DNA from: UBA10518 sp022837185
GTDB taxonomy: Bacteria > Desulfobacterota > Desulfobulbia > Desulfobulbales > Desulfobulbaceae
NCBI GenBank assembly: GCA_034007705.1
Contig: JAVEQK010000003.1
Span: 124,001 to 188,000, forward strand
Length of the DNA: 64,000 nucleotides
Reading direction: 5' to 3'
A program made the translations under genes and the position numbers. Of this stretch, positions 26,478-34,958 are shown in pieces; the first letter of the stretch is position 1; each line of letters opens with the position of its first letter. The notes under the pieces were generated by a model. It was given only the letters and a program-made list of their open reading frames with translations, did no database searches and was not told the origin of the DNA.

Positions 26478-26506
26478 TTGCTTTTGTCGCCGTTCTGCTG
26501 TAATAT
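26478..26506 (+). promoter_or_regulatory. Probable promoter of the 6S RNA
   Basis: TTGCTT (26478-26483) and TAATAT (26501-26506) are separated by 17 nt, just past the zapA stop. They would start transcription near 26513, a little upstream of the closing stem of the RNA. Confidence 0.45.
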
Positions 26507-26530
26507 ATGTTTAAGGAATTAATTGGTTTT

Positions 26531-26700
26531 ATCTTCCCTGCGCTGTTGGTGATCAGCGAAGTATTGAGCCAAACACTCATACAAAGGGCGGCTCTAATGC
26601 TATTTAATAGGAATCTTCATTGATTCCCTGCGGGTAGCAAGACCTGCCCACCTAATTTTTATTAGGTTTAATCATTTCGCTGACACGGCAGGGTGGGGAT
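26531..26700 (+). ncRNA. ssrS: 6S RNA (regulator of sigma-70 RNA polymerase)
   Basis: The region between zapA and rny folds as one long interrupted hairpin. The ends pair (ATC with GAT; CCCTGCGCTGT near 26536 with ACACGGCAGGG near 26684). An upper hairpin is formed by CGGGTAG-CAAGA-CCTGCCC and CCTAATTTTTATTAGG. Length (about 170 nt), position right after zapA and the large internal bubble flanked by GC-rich stems fit 6S RNA, which mimics an open promoter and holds sigma-70 polymerase. Ends are approximate; covariance-model scoring was not available to me. Confidence 0.75.
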
Positions 26701-27116
26701 TTTTGATGGTCCCGGCAGGTTTGATCTGCCGTTTGATATATAGAGTCTCTGCAAAAGAGCAGAGAAGGCAGAAGAGAAGGGCCGGCGAAATGGGTCCGGT
26801 CCGGAGACGCTTGACAATTCTGATGGCATCAGGTTTACCATATAAGAGTGACCCGTTCGATCGGCGCTTCCGGGAAAAGACACAGCCCGGCTGCGCCGAA
26901 ATTTTTTGAACGAGGCCCATTTCTTCGCCTGCAGACCGAGTCTCGGATCAGGTTTAACGGCATTTGCCTGATGGCATATGGAGCCTTTCCGGCCGCCATA
27001 TGCTCCAACCGCATCACTCTCCGGATCACCCGCCCCACTTCTCGTTTCCATTTCATACCAGCCCCATCTTCGGCATTCTTGCGGCAGGCAGGCTGTACAA
27101 CATAATGGGTGAACCT
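26701..27116 (+). other. Long leader/intergenic region before rny
   Basis: No convincing gene is present. The region holds a hairpin CGGCAG-N7-CTGCCG (about 26715-26733) just after the 6S RNA. TTGACA at 26811-26816 lies next to the palindrome CTGATG-G-CATCAG (26820-26832), with TACCATATAAG downstream, making a likely regulated promoter for rny. A second hairpin, GCATATGG/CCATATGC (26974-27003), is in the leader. CTGATGGCAT recurs at 26969 and ATCAGGTTTA at 26947, echoing the promoter sequence. Confidence 0.5.
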
Positions 27117-28682
27117 ATGAGCGTGAATATTTTGACACTTCTGTTGTCCGCGCTGTTTCTTGTCGCGGGCATCGTTGCCGGTTTTTACCTGCGCAAAAAG
27201 CTGGTGGAAGGCAACCAGGCGAATATTGAAGCGCAGAGACGCCAGATCATTGAAAACGCGATCCTGGAGGCCGAGCAGATAAAGAAAGAGGCCCTGCTGC
27301 AGAGCAAGGAGGAAGCGTACCAGATCAAGCAGGAGGCCGAAAAGGAAATACAGAACAGCCGCAAGGAACTGAAGGACGAGCAGAGGCGGCTGGACAGGAA
27401 GCTCGACGAGGTGCAGAATGAGCTTGCCAACCTGGAAAAGCGGGAAGGCAAGCTGACGGCGCGGGAAAACAAGTGTCTGCTCAGGGAGCAGGCCGCCGCG
27501 GCGAGAGAGAAGGAAATAGATCTTCTCATCGAAAAGCAGAAGGACAAGCTGGAGGCCATAGCGGGAATCAGCCGCGATGAGGCCAAGAAATTTCTCATGG
27601 AATCCATCGAGAGCGAGGCCCGGATGGAGTCGGCCAAACGGCTGGCCCGCATCGAAAATGAAATGAAACTGGCCGCCGACCGTAAGGGCAAGAATATACT
27701 GGCCCTGGCCATTGCCCGTTATGCCGGCGATTACGTCGCCGACAAGACCGTTTCCATGGTCCCCCTGCCGAACGAGGAAATGAAGGGCAGGATCATCGGC
27801 CGCGAGGGCAGGAATATCAGGGCCATCGAGGCGGCCACCGGCATTGACATCATCATTGACGACACCCCCGAGGCGGTCATTCTTTCCGGTTTCAATCCAA
27901 TCCGGCGGGAAATTGCCCGCCTGGCGCTGGAGCACCTGATCTCCGACGGCAGGATCCATCCTGCCCGGGTCGAGGAGGTGGTGGAGAAGGTAACCAAGGA
28001 AGTGGAGGTGGAAATCCGCGAAGCCGGCGAACAGGCTACTTTCGACGTTGGCGCCCACGGGATGCATGTCGAGCTGATCAATTTGATCGGCCGTTTGAAG
28101 TACAGGACCAGCTACGGCCAGAACATCCTCCAGCATTCCCTGGAAGTAGCCTTTCTCTGCGGGGTGATGGCCGCGGAACTCGGCCTTGACGTGAAAAAGG
28201 CCAAGCGGGCCGGGCTGCTGCACGATATCGGCAAGGCCGTTGATCACGAGATCGAAGGCTCGCATGCCATCATCGGCCGCGATCTGGCCCGCAAGTATGG
28301 GGAAGGCGAAGATATTGTCTACGCCATCGGCGCCCATCATGAGGATCAACCGCCCAAAAGCGTGCTGGATATCCTGGTCCAGTCAGCCGACGCCCTGTCG
28401 GGGGCCCGTCCGGGGGCGCGCAAGGAGATGCTGCAGAGTTACGTCAAGCGGTTGGAGGATCTTGAAAAAATAGCCAATTCATTCAGCGGCGTGGATAAAT
28501 CCTATGCCATTCAGGCCGGAAGGGATTTGCGGATCATCGTTGACAGCCAGAAGGTCAGGGAGGAGGAAGCCCTGCTGATGAGCCAGGATATTGCCAGGAA
28601 AATCGAGGAACAGCTTACGTATCCCGGTCAGATCAGGGTAACGGTCATACGGGAGACGCGGGCCGTGGAGTACGCCAAATAG
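27117..28682 (+). CDS. rny: Ribonuclease Y
   Basis: 521 residues from ATG 27117 (GGTGA just upstream). The domains in order are one N-terminal membrane helix (about 4-24), a long coiled coil (about 28-200), a KH domain with GRIIGREGRNIRAIEAATG, and an HD domain with HSLEVAFLCG and LLHDIGKAVDHE. RNase Y is a membrane-tethered endoribonuclease that starts mRNA decay. All metal-binding HD residues are visible. tyrS follows after 11 nt in the same direction, so the two are probably cotranscribed. Longer readings upstream of 27117 give non-homologous sequence. Confidence 0.95.
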   Translation: MSVNILTLLLSALFLVAGIVAGFYLRKKLVEGNQANIEAQRRQIIENAILEAEQIKKEALLQSKEEAYQIKQEAEKEIQNSRKELKDEQRRLDRKLDEVQNELANLEKREGKLTARENKCLLREQAAAAREKEIDLLIEKQKDKLEAIAGISRDEAKKFLMESIESEARMESAKRLARIENEMKLAADRKGKNILALAIARYAGDYVADKTVSMVPLPNEEMKGRIIGREGRNIRAIEAATGIDIIIDDTPEAVILSGFNPIRREIARLALEHLISDGRIHPARVEEVVEKVTKEVEVEIREAGEQATFDVGAHGMHVELINLIGRLKYRTSYGQNILQHSLEVAFLCGVMAAELGLDVKKAKRAGLLHDIGKAVDHEIEGSHAIIGRDLARKYGEGEDIVYAIGAHHEDQPPKSVLDILVQSADALSGARPGARKEMLQSYVKRLEDLEKIANSFSGVDKSYAIQAGRDLRIIVDSQKVREEEALLMSQDIARKIEEQLTYPGQIRVTVIRETRAVEYAK

Positions 28683-28693
28683 GGAGTCGAAAC

Positions 28694-29908
28694 ATGAAGT
28701 CTGTGGCGGAACAGATCGAGCTGATTGAGCGCGGCACGGTGGATCTGATCTCCAGGGAGGATCTGCGGGCAAAGCTTGCCCGTTCCCTGGAGACCGGCAG
28801 GCCCCTGCGGGTCAAGGCCGGCTTTGACCCGACGGCCCCTGATCTGCACCTGGGCCACACGGTCCTGCTGCAGAAGCTGCGCCATTTCCAACTGCTGGGG
28901 CATGAAATTTATTTTCTCATCGGTGATTTCACCGGCCTGATCGGCGACCCCACCGGCAAGTCGGACACCCGGCCCCGCCTCACCCGCGAGGATGTGCTGC
29001 GCAATGCCGAAACCTACAAGGAACAGGTCTTCAAGATCCTCGACCCGGACAAAACCAGGGTGGTTTTCAACTCTACCTGGCTGGGAGAGCTGAGCTCCTA
29101 CGACATGATCAGGCTGGCCTCGGAGCTCACCGTGGCCCGCATGCTGGAGCGCGAGGATTTCAAGGTCCGTTTCGAGAACAGCCGGCCGATTTCCATCCAT
29201 GAATTTCTCTACCCGCTGATCCAGGGATACGATTCCGTCGCCCTCGAGGCCGATGTCGAACTCGGCGGCACCGACCAGCTGTTCAACCTGCTCATGGGCC
29301 GTGATCTGCAGCGCAGCCATGGCCAGGAACCCCAGGTCGTTCTCACCATGCCCCTGCTGGAAGGACTGGACGGGGTGAACAAGATGAGCAAGTCACTCGG
29401 CAATTACATCGGCATAACCGAGCCCGCGGAGGAAATTTTCGGCAAGGTGATGTCGGTGTCCGACGACCTGATGTTCAGATATTATGAATTGCTCTCGGAT
29501 CTTTCCATCGGGGAAATCGGGCAACTGAAGAAAGACCTGGCCGGGGGCCGGGCCCATCCGAAGGATGTCAAGGTCAGGCTGGCGCAGGAATTGACGGGCC
29601 GTTTCCACGGGGTGGAGGCGGCTGACAAGGCGAAGCGTCATTTCGAGCAGGTCTTTGCCAGGCATGAGGTGCCGGAGGAGATTCCGGAATATGAGTGCGC
29701 GGTCGGGGAGGAGCGGATCTGGCTGCCCAGATTGCTGCTGGAGGCCGGACTGGTGTCGTCAACCTCCGACGGCCGCAGGATGATCCGTCAGCATGCCGTT
29801 TCCATCGACGGAGAGAAGGTGACGGACAGCGATGCCGACATCGAGGCCAGGGGATCGATTCTGGTCAGGGTGGGCAAGCGGAGATTCTGCAGGGTTGTTT
29901 TCGCGTAG
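28694..29908 (+). CDS. tyrS: Tyrosyl-tRNA synthetase
   Basis: 404 residues, class I. The HIGH motif is HLGH at 52-55 and the KMSKS motif is intact near 232. The C-terminal 60 residues form an S4 RNA-binding domain (LLLEAGLVSSTSDGRRMIRQ to ILVRVGKRRFCRV). The length and motif spacing fit the TyrZ-type enzymes. It charges tRNA-Tyr in the cytoplasm. GGGAG precedes the ATG, and the gene is downstream of rny. Confidence 0.95.
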   Translation: MKSVAEQIELIERGTVDLISREDLRAKLARSLETGRPLRVKAGFDPTAPDLHLGHTVLLQKLRHFQLLGHEIYFLIGDFTGLIGDPTGKSDTRPRLTREDVLRNAETYKEQVFKILDPDKTRVVFNSTWLGELSSYDMIRLASELTVARMLEREDFKVRFENSRPISIHEFLYPLIQGYDSVALEADVELGGTDQLFNLLMGRDLQRSHGQEPQVVLTMPLLEGLDGVNKMSKSLGNYIGITEPAEEIFGKVMSVSDDLMFRYYELLSDLSIGEIGQLKKDLAGGRAHPKDVKVRLAQELTGRFHGVEAADKAKRHFEQVFARHEVPEEIPEYECAVGEERIWLPRLLLEAGLVSSTSDGRRMIRQHAVSIDGEKVTDSDADIEARGSILVRVGKRRFCRVVFA

Positions 29909-29933
29909 CTTTCCGTCGGCCGGGTCCGACAGC

Positions 29934-29968
29934 CAGGCCGTCCTTCACCCCGGGTGCCGGGCGGCCTG
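29934..29968. terminator. Stem-loop between convergent tyrS and fur-family genes
   Basis: CAGGCCG and CGGCCTG pair across a GC-rich loop, followed on the plus strand by TTCAATTTC. It is placed where both convergent transcripts would end. The T-rich tail is weak, so termination is an inference. Confidence 0.4.
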
Positions 29969-29975
29969 TTCAATT

Positions 29976-30404
29976 TCAATGAAAGGACTTGCCGGCCTTC
30001 TTGCCCTTTTGACAGGCCGGACAGATTCCGGTGAATTCCACATGATGCCCCAGAACCTTGTATGAGGAGCTTGCCGCCGCCTCCTTGACAAGATTCTCCA
30101 GCACCGGGGTATCGATATCATCCACCCTGCCGCAGTTCGAACAGCGGATGTGGTAGTGGGTGTGGGTCGAAGCGTCGAAGCGTTTCTGCGTCCCTCCCAC
30201 CTCCAGTTTCAGAATCATGCCGTTCTCCGCCATCAGCTCCAGATTGCGGTAAACGGTCCCCAGCCCTATCCGGGGAAGACGCTTGCGGACCATGTCGTAC
30301 AGTTCGCTGGCCGTCGGATGCGTTTTGACCTTGGACAATTCCTCAAGGATAATCTGGCGCTGAGTGGTGAGTCGCATCATACTTTCCGTTGTGTTCATAT
30401 TCAT
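29976..30404 (-). CDS. Fur-family transcriptional regulator (Fur/PerR-like)
   Basis: 142 residues. The winged helix is at about 10-85, with the recognition region IGLGTVYRNLELMAENGMIL. The regulatory metal region is HTHTHYHIRC, and the structural zinc site is formed by CSNCG and CPACQ. Both CXXC pairs favour Fur or PerR with a structural zinc. PerR and Fur cannot be separated by eye. A start at ATG 30377 or 30374 (MMRLTTQRQ) is also possible. A promoter and a TGAATN4ATTCA palindrome lie upstream, suggesting autoregulation. The gene is convergent with tyrS. Confidence 0.9.
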   Translation of the reverse strand: MNMNTTESMMRLTTQRQIILEELSKVKTHPTASELYDMVRKRLPRIGLGTVYRNLELMAENGMILKLEVGGTQKRFDASTHTHYHIRCSNCGRVDDIDTPVLENLVKEAAASSSYKVLGHHVEFTGICPACQKGKKAGKSFH

Positions 30405-30723
30405 GACTCGCTAATGGTCGGATTTGCTTCAGGAAATTAAAAATAACTATTCCTACTTTTACAGTATTCAAAATAAATAGAGTTTTGTCAAGGAAAAACA
30501 AGGGCTTTAATGCTCTTTCCTGAATGATGATTCATTTTTCTGTGCAGATTAAGTATTTACATGTTCGACAACCGATTTTTTTCGTGGTCTCACCTTCGGC
30601 ACCATGTCGGCCGGTCGATGCCGATTCCGTCCGCCCGGCTGGGTGAGAGGGGTTGCGGGGGTCTGCGTGAAAGGTTGGCCGTAACAGGAGGCCGGGGGGG
30701 AGAGGGAGAGGAAAAATCCTGAA
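30405..30723. promoter_or_regulatory. Regulatory region upstream of the Fur-family gene
   Basis: No gene is visible. On the minus strand TTGACA (30491-30486) is followed after 17 nt by AATACT (30468-30463), a likely promoter. The palindrome TGAAT-GATG-ATTCA (30521-30534) lies about 30 nt further upstream, resembles a Fur-type box and matches the element near glgP. Bases 30541-30723 show only the 3' flank of the radical SAM gene, with no further signal. Confidence 0.5.
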
Positions 30724-32010
30724 TCAGCGCAGCGGGGGATTGAAATAGCCGAAGCGGAGACGGGGGAAACGGGTCTTCAGGCTGTCAAGCCAGGGACGTA
30801 TACCGAGGGGTTTTCCCGACGGCCGATGGTGGACAACCCGCATGTACCACTCGGGATCCATGTTGAGATTGCGCAGCTGAATGTAGTCGGGCCCGCAGGT
30901 TTCGATCAGTTCGCAGAGCGCGTTGTACTCGTCCGGGTCGTCGGTGAAGCCGGGCAGGATGAAATAGTTCAGCGACACGTGCCGGCCGGCTTTTTTCATC
31001 AGAATGATCGATCGTCTGACATCGAGCAGGGAAAAACCCCGGGGCCGGTAATAGAGTTCGTGCAATGCGGGACGGGCGCTGTTCAGGGAAACGCGGATGG
31101 AATCGAGTCCGGCGTCAATCAGCCGCTCAACGGCCGCGGGAAGGCCGGCGTTGGAGTTCAGGTTGATGGTTCCCCTGGAAGTGCGCCCGCGCATGAGGCG
31201 GATGGCTTTCTCCAGGGTCGGAGCCTGCAGCAGGGGTTCTCCCTCACAGCCCTGGCCGAAGCTGACAATGGCTCTTTTGGCGGCGGTCAGGTGAGGAACG
31301 GCGATTTCGACGATTTCCCGCGGGGAAGGGACGAAGTTGATGCGTTCCTGGGCTGCGGGACAGCAGCCGGACGGCTGCAGGGATATGCATCCGGCGCAGG
31401 AGGCATTGCAGACCGGCGAAGTGGGCAGGGGGGCTTCCCATCTGCCCAAAAAGAAATTACGCGCTGCCGGACAGCCGTAGCTGAGGCAGCATCTGCCAAG
31501 GTGCTGGACCAGGCGGTTGGCCGGCAGCCGCTTCATCATGCCGGCCGTGCGGCGGTTGATGGTTTTCTGGTTGAATCGGTCTGCGTCCTGCCGGGGATCG
31601 GGATCGGAGCGAAATCCGGCGACCCAGAATTTTCCGGCGTGCCAGCCTACGGCCGCGTAGGCGAAAAGAGGGAGGACCGGCGCCCCGGCGGTGGTCCGGT
31701 AGGCCGCCGTGTACACCAGGGTGTGCGCCGGGGCCATGAAGGCCGCCACGGCCTGCGGGGTGCTCCCGTCATGGGGATTGGCGGAGAGGACTTCGGCCTC
31801 CCCCGTTGCCGGGTTTATCCCTGCCGGCAGCCTGCCGGGCAGGACGAAAAGCTCACTCCCCGCAGGCAGTTCGATGAGATCGTCGCTCTCGGGCAGGGCA
31901 AAACGGCCGCAACTGCTGCCGGCCATGTACAGATCCGGCAAGTCGAGAATTTCTCCACGGCTGTTGGCGAAAACGAGGGAAGGGGGCCGGACGGGACGGC
32001 GGGGAGGCAT
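30724..32010 (-). CDS. Radical SAM protein of unknown function
   Basis: 428 residues. The radical SAM cluster motif is CNASCAGC (Cys201, 205, 208), placed in the middle of the protein. It is followed by a typical barrel with FGQGCEGEPLL, NLNSNAG and DSIRVSLNSA segments. The first 195 residues are a separate domain of unknown type that includes a Cys-rich stretch (RCCLSYGCP, 173-181). A second cluster (SGCCP, 215-218) follows the SAM motif, so additional metal sites are possible. An S-adenosylmethionine radical reaction is certain by family; the substrate is unknown. It lies 18 nt downstream of a small uncharacterised gene. Confidence 0.82.
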   Translation of the reverse strand: MPPRRPVRPPSLVFANSRGEILDLPDLYMAGSSCGRFALPESDDLIELPAGSELFVLPGRLPAGINPATGEAEVLSANPHDGSTPQAVAAFMAPAHTLVYTAAYRTTAGAPVLPLFAYAAVGWHAGKFWVAGFRSDPDPRQDADRFNQKTINRRTAGMMKRLPANRLVQHLGRCCLSYGCPAARNFFLGRWEAPLPTSPVCNASCAGCISLQPSGCCPAAQERINFVPSPREIVEIAVPHLTAAKRAIVSFGQGCEGEPLLQAPTLEKAIRLMRGRTSRGTINLNSNAGLPAAVERLIDAGLDSIRVSLNSARPALHELYYRPRGFSLLDVRRSIILMKKAGRHVSLNYFILPGFTDDPDEYNALCELIETCGPDYIQLRNLNMDPEWYMRVVHHRPSGKPLGIRPWLDSLKTRFPRLRFGYFNPPLR

Positions 32011-32028
32011 GCGGGCGGGGAGCGGTAC

Positions 32029-32454
32029 CTAGCTGGGTCGGATTTTCGACAAAACGGAATCCACCGCCTTGTACACGTCGAGGTCGTCACCGAACACATC
32101 CTGGATTTTGGGATGGTTGATCAGGTCCTCGACGATGAACTGGGTGATATAGAGGCTGAGGATATTGGGATCCTGGGAGATCGACCGTATGGGCGCGACC
32201 TTGAACTGCATGTCGAATTCATCCATGTCGATCATTTTTTTCAGCTGGTTTTCGATGGTTTCCCGGATGGCCCGATCGGAATTGGTCTCGATGATATGTT
32301 CGTCGATGAGACGCTGCACCAGGGTGGTGGATAGTTCGGCGGCGTTGTCCCGTGCCTTGACAAGCATGTACCGCCGTTCCTTTTCCCGTTTGCGGTCAAT
32401 GGCATTGATTGTTTTATTGGTCGCATTGTTGGGACTGATATGGGAACGAGACAT
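32029..32454 (-). CDS. Conserved-looking protein of unknown function
   Basis: 141 residues that I do not recognise. It has a basic N-terminal tail (1-35), then predicted mostly helical sequence with acidic patches (QLKKMIDMDEFDMQFKVAPI, DVFGDDLDVYKAVDSVL). There is no signal peptide, membrane segment or cysteine. AGGAGAAGAGA precedes the ATG, a strong ribosome site, so it is likely a real gene. Cotranscription with the radical SAM gene 18 nt downstream is likely. Confidence 0.65.
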   Translation of the reverse strand: MSRSHISPNNATNKTINAIDRKREKERRYMLVKARDNAAELSTTLVQRLIDEHIIETNSDRAIRETIENQLKKMIDMDEFDMQFKVAPIRSISQDPNILSLYITQFIVEDLINHPKIQDVFGDDLDVYKAVDSVLSKIRPS

Positions 32455-32545
32455 TCTCTTCTCCTGTACTCGATTTTGGCGCGCCCGGTCGGCCCGAAAT
32501 TTATATATGTATCAGGAAATGGCCTGAAATTCAATGAAATGAAGT

Positions 32546-34741
32546 TCAGGGCCGGTTATTTTTGAACTCGCTCTGATACAGCCGCCTGTACTCCTCCATC
32601 TGGCGCTCAACGTCGGGCTCAAGCCGCAGGCAGTACTTGGAAACATATTCGGCGATCATCCTGTGCGTGTTGAAAATGGGAACGTTCAACGTCAGGTTGT
32701 TGACCGCCTTGTCGAGATACTGTTCGGGCTCTTCATAGAAGGTATGGAGAATTTCGGGCAGCAGGGAGTAAAAGGAGTCCGAATCCTCCTCGTAGAGGAG
32801 GGTGTCGGCCGATTCGCTCATGTCCGCATCTTCCACCGGCCCTTCGTAGCCGAATTTCCACCCGGTCAGGCCGTCGTGGTATCCCTCCACCCACCAGCCG
32901 TCCATCACGCTGATGTTGGGCACCCCGTTCATGGCGGCTTTCATTCCGCTGGTGCCGCTCGCTTCCAGCGGTCGCTTGGGACTGTTCAGCCAGGCATGGG
33001 TGCCGGAAACCATCATTTTGGCGATGGCCATGTCGTAGCCGGGGATAAAGACCAGTTTGGCCAGGCCCTTGCTCCGTTCATACAGCTCTTCCTGGTTGTC
33101 GACGATCAGCTTGAGAACGGATTTGCCCGGCTCATCCTGGGGATGGGCCTTGCCGGCGAAGATAAAGTTGACCTTCCGGTTCTTCTCCAGGAGGATGTCC
33201 GCCAGGGCGGCCATATCATCGAAGATGAGATCAGCCCGTTTATAGGTGGAAAAGCGGCGGGCGAAACCGATGGTGTACACCCCGGGGTGAAGGAACCCGT
33301 CGTCAATGCTGGAGAGATAGTTGGGCGGTTCGATCCAGGTTTCCGCCATCTGGGTTCGATGCAGAATCAGCATCCGGTTGATGTATTCGATCAGCAGGGC
33401 ATTGTCGCGCTCCCACGCCTCGCGGAGCTGCCGGCGGAAAAGAGGGTCGCCGGCCAGATCGGAGCGGGAAAAGCTGCCCGGATCATTGCGCCAGTCGTTG
33501 AGCTGGGTAAAGGCGTCGAAGACCCGGCAGCGGTTTTCGCTGACCCAGGTCCCGGGATGGACACCGTTGGTGATGGCGCCGATTTTCTCGGCGAAGGCGG
33601 GAAACTGGCGCCGGGTGACGTCGCGGTGCAGGCGGCTGACGCTGTTGACGGCCCTGTTGATCCGCATGGCCATCGAGGTGAAATTGTAGTCGTTGGGAAA
33701 ATCGCTGTCCTGGGCCAGCAGGTCGAGAATTTTCGTGCAGCCCTTGCGGGTGATCTGGGCATAGAGAGAACGCGCGAAGCGGTCATGTCCTGCCTTGACC
33801 GGGGTGTGGATGGTGTAGACCAGCCGGTCGCCCACCCTGTCGGCTGCGGCCAGGATATCCCTGTCGGTCATCCGTTCCTCGAAGTCAGGTCCGAGAAGGG
33901 CTTCAAGCTCCCGCATCATGAGATGGAGGGTGACGGTGATTCCGTGCTGTTCGTTCAGGTGAATGGTACGGGCGGTGAAGCCGAGCTTTTCCATGAGCGG
34001 CAGAATGCCCGAACCGAGCATGCGGCGCTGGTTGGCCTTGATCAGGGGCGTTTTGGCGCTGTAGAGCTGTCTCGAGGCTTCGTGGATCCAGGGCGGGGCG
34101 GAAGGGTCCCCATAATCCAGGAGAAATTCGGGGACAAAGTAATCGAGCCGCTCGTTGATCTCCATTTTCATCCAGACCTGGGCCTTGACCTCGACCATTT
34201 CGCCGCCGGCCCAGAAAAACGGAACAGGTACAGTCAGCGGGGTGCCCGGAGCTCCCGGCTCCCGCAGTTGAAAAAGGGCGGGTGTTTCGCCGGGGATCCA
34301 GCGGGTGGCGTGATCGATCTGGCCGACCTTGTAATCGACCATCTGGGAAAAATAGCCTTCCCGGTACAGGAGGCTGACGGCGCACACGGGAATGTGGGTG
34401 TCGGCAAAGCTCTTGAGAGTGTCGCCGGCAAGCACTCCGAGTCCGCCGCTGTAGTTCGGGATTTTTCGCGGACCGGCAAGGTATTTGTCGATGAATTTCT
34501 GTACCAGGGGATCGGGGGATTCGGTCAGGTTCCTGGAGAGAAGGAAATCACGCACCGGGTGGTAGACATCCGGATCGGCGCCGATTTCCATGGAAACATA
34601 GACTGCGGAATTGCCTTCAGCTTCGGACAACCGGTTCCATACCCTGTCGAACGTCGGCTGGGTCACTCCGAAAAAGGTGCCGAAATCGTTCCGGCAGACA
34701 AGATCGTCGGTCGTCTCAATGGTGTTTTTTTTTGTATCCAC
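32546..34741 (-). CDS. glgP: Alpha-glucan (glycogen/starch) phosphorylase
   Basis: About 731 residues, family GT35, of the shorter type found in thermophiles and many anaerobes. The PLP lysine is in EASGTSGMKAAMNGVPNISV near the C-terminus. Other signatures are NYSGGLGVLAGDTLKSFAD near 100, LNEQHGITVTLH and ITNGVHPGTW. It releases glucose-1-phosphate from storage glucan. The start is uncertain: GTG 34741 and TTG 34756 are both in frame and neither has a ribosome site. A TGAATN4ATTCA palindrome lies in its leader. No other glycogen gene is nearby. Confidence 0.92.
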   Translation of the reverse strand: MDTKKNTIETTDDLVCRNDFGTFFGVTQPTFDRVWNRLSEAEGNSAVYVSMEIGADPDVYHPVRDFLLSRNLTESPDPLVQKFIDKYLAGPRKIPNYSGGLGVLAGDTLKSFADTHIPVCAVSLLYREGYFSQMVDYKVGQIDHATRWIPGETPALFQLREPGAPGTPLTVPVPFFWAGGEMVEVKAQVWMKMEINERLDYFVPEFLLDYGDPSAPPWIHEASRQLYSAKTPLIKANQRRMLGSGILPLMEKLGFTARTIHLNEQHGITVTLHLMMRELEALLGPDFEERMTDRDILAAADRVGDRLVYTIHTPVKAGHDRFARSLYAQITRKGCTKILDLLAQDSDFPNDYNFTSMAMRINRAVNSVSRLHRDVTRRQFPAFAEKIGAITNGVHPGTWVSENRCRVFDAFTQLNDWRNDPGSFSRSDLAGDPLFRRQLREAWERDNALLIEYINRMLILHRTQMAETWIEPPNYLSSIDDGFLHPGVYTIGFARRFSTYKRADLIFDDMAALADILLEKNRKVNFIFAGKAHPQDEPGKSVLKLIVDNQEELYERSKGLAKLVFIPGYDMAIAKMMVSGTHAWLNSPKRPLEASGTSGMKAAMNGVPNISVMDGWWVEGYHDGLTGWKFGYEGPVEDADMSESADTLLYEEDSDSFYSLLPEILHTFYEEPEQYLDKAVNNLTLNVPIFNTHRMIAEYVSKYCLRLEPDVERQMEEYRRLYQSEFKNNRP

Positions 34742-34773
34742 GCGAGTTAAGTACAATAAGGGGCTTCAGACAA

Positions 34774-34787
34774 TGAATTGTCATTCA
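34774..34787. promoter_or_regulatory. TGAATN4ATTCA palindrome upstream of glgP
   Basis: TGAAT-TGTC-ATTCA extends by one pair to a 16-nt palindrome (34773-34788), just before the glgP start and in the divergent glgP/pal region. The same element is found upstream of the Fur-family gene, and a one-base variant upstream of nuoA. Confidence 0.45.
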
Positions 34788-34958
34788 TAAACAAAAGTTG
34801 AGTGTAGATTTCAGATAAAACTTTTGCAAGGAATTTTCTTGCCTCCAGGAAAAAAAATTTGTACCCGAGAGTAAAAAATATTGAATTTTTCATGGGAGTT
34901 TGTAAGGTATGAACAACCCTTTTTTTTTGATTACACACCTTAATAAGGAGGCAGGATT

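Noticed and set aside
26848..27105. An 85-codon frame in the rny leader
   Set aside because: No ribosome site, no recognisable features, and it covers the promoter-leader structure of rny.
32663..34750. A 695-codon open frame antisense to glgP, and similar long frames opposite nuoM-like (118-1788) and nadE/cytochrome (9470-11413)
   Set aside because: They mirror well-supported genes, have low-complexity Gly/Asp/Arg-rich products and no ribosome sites; they come from GC-rich third codon positions.
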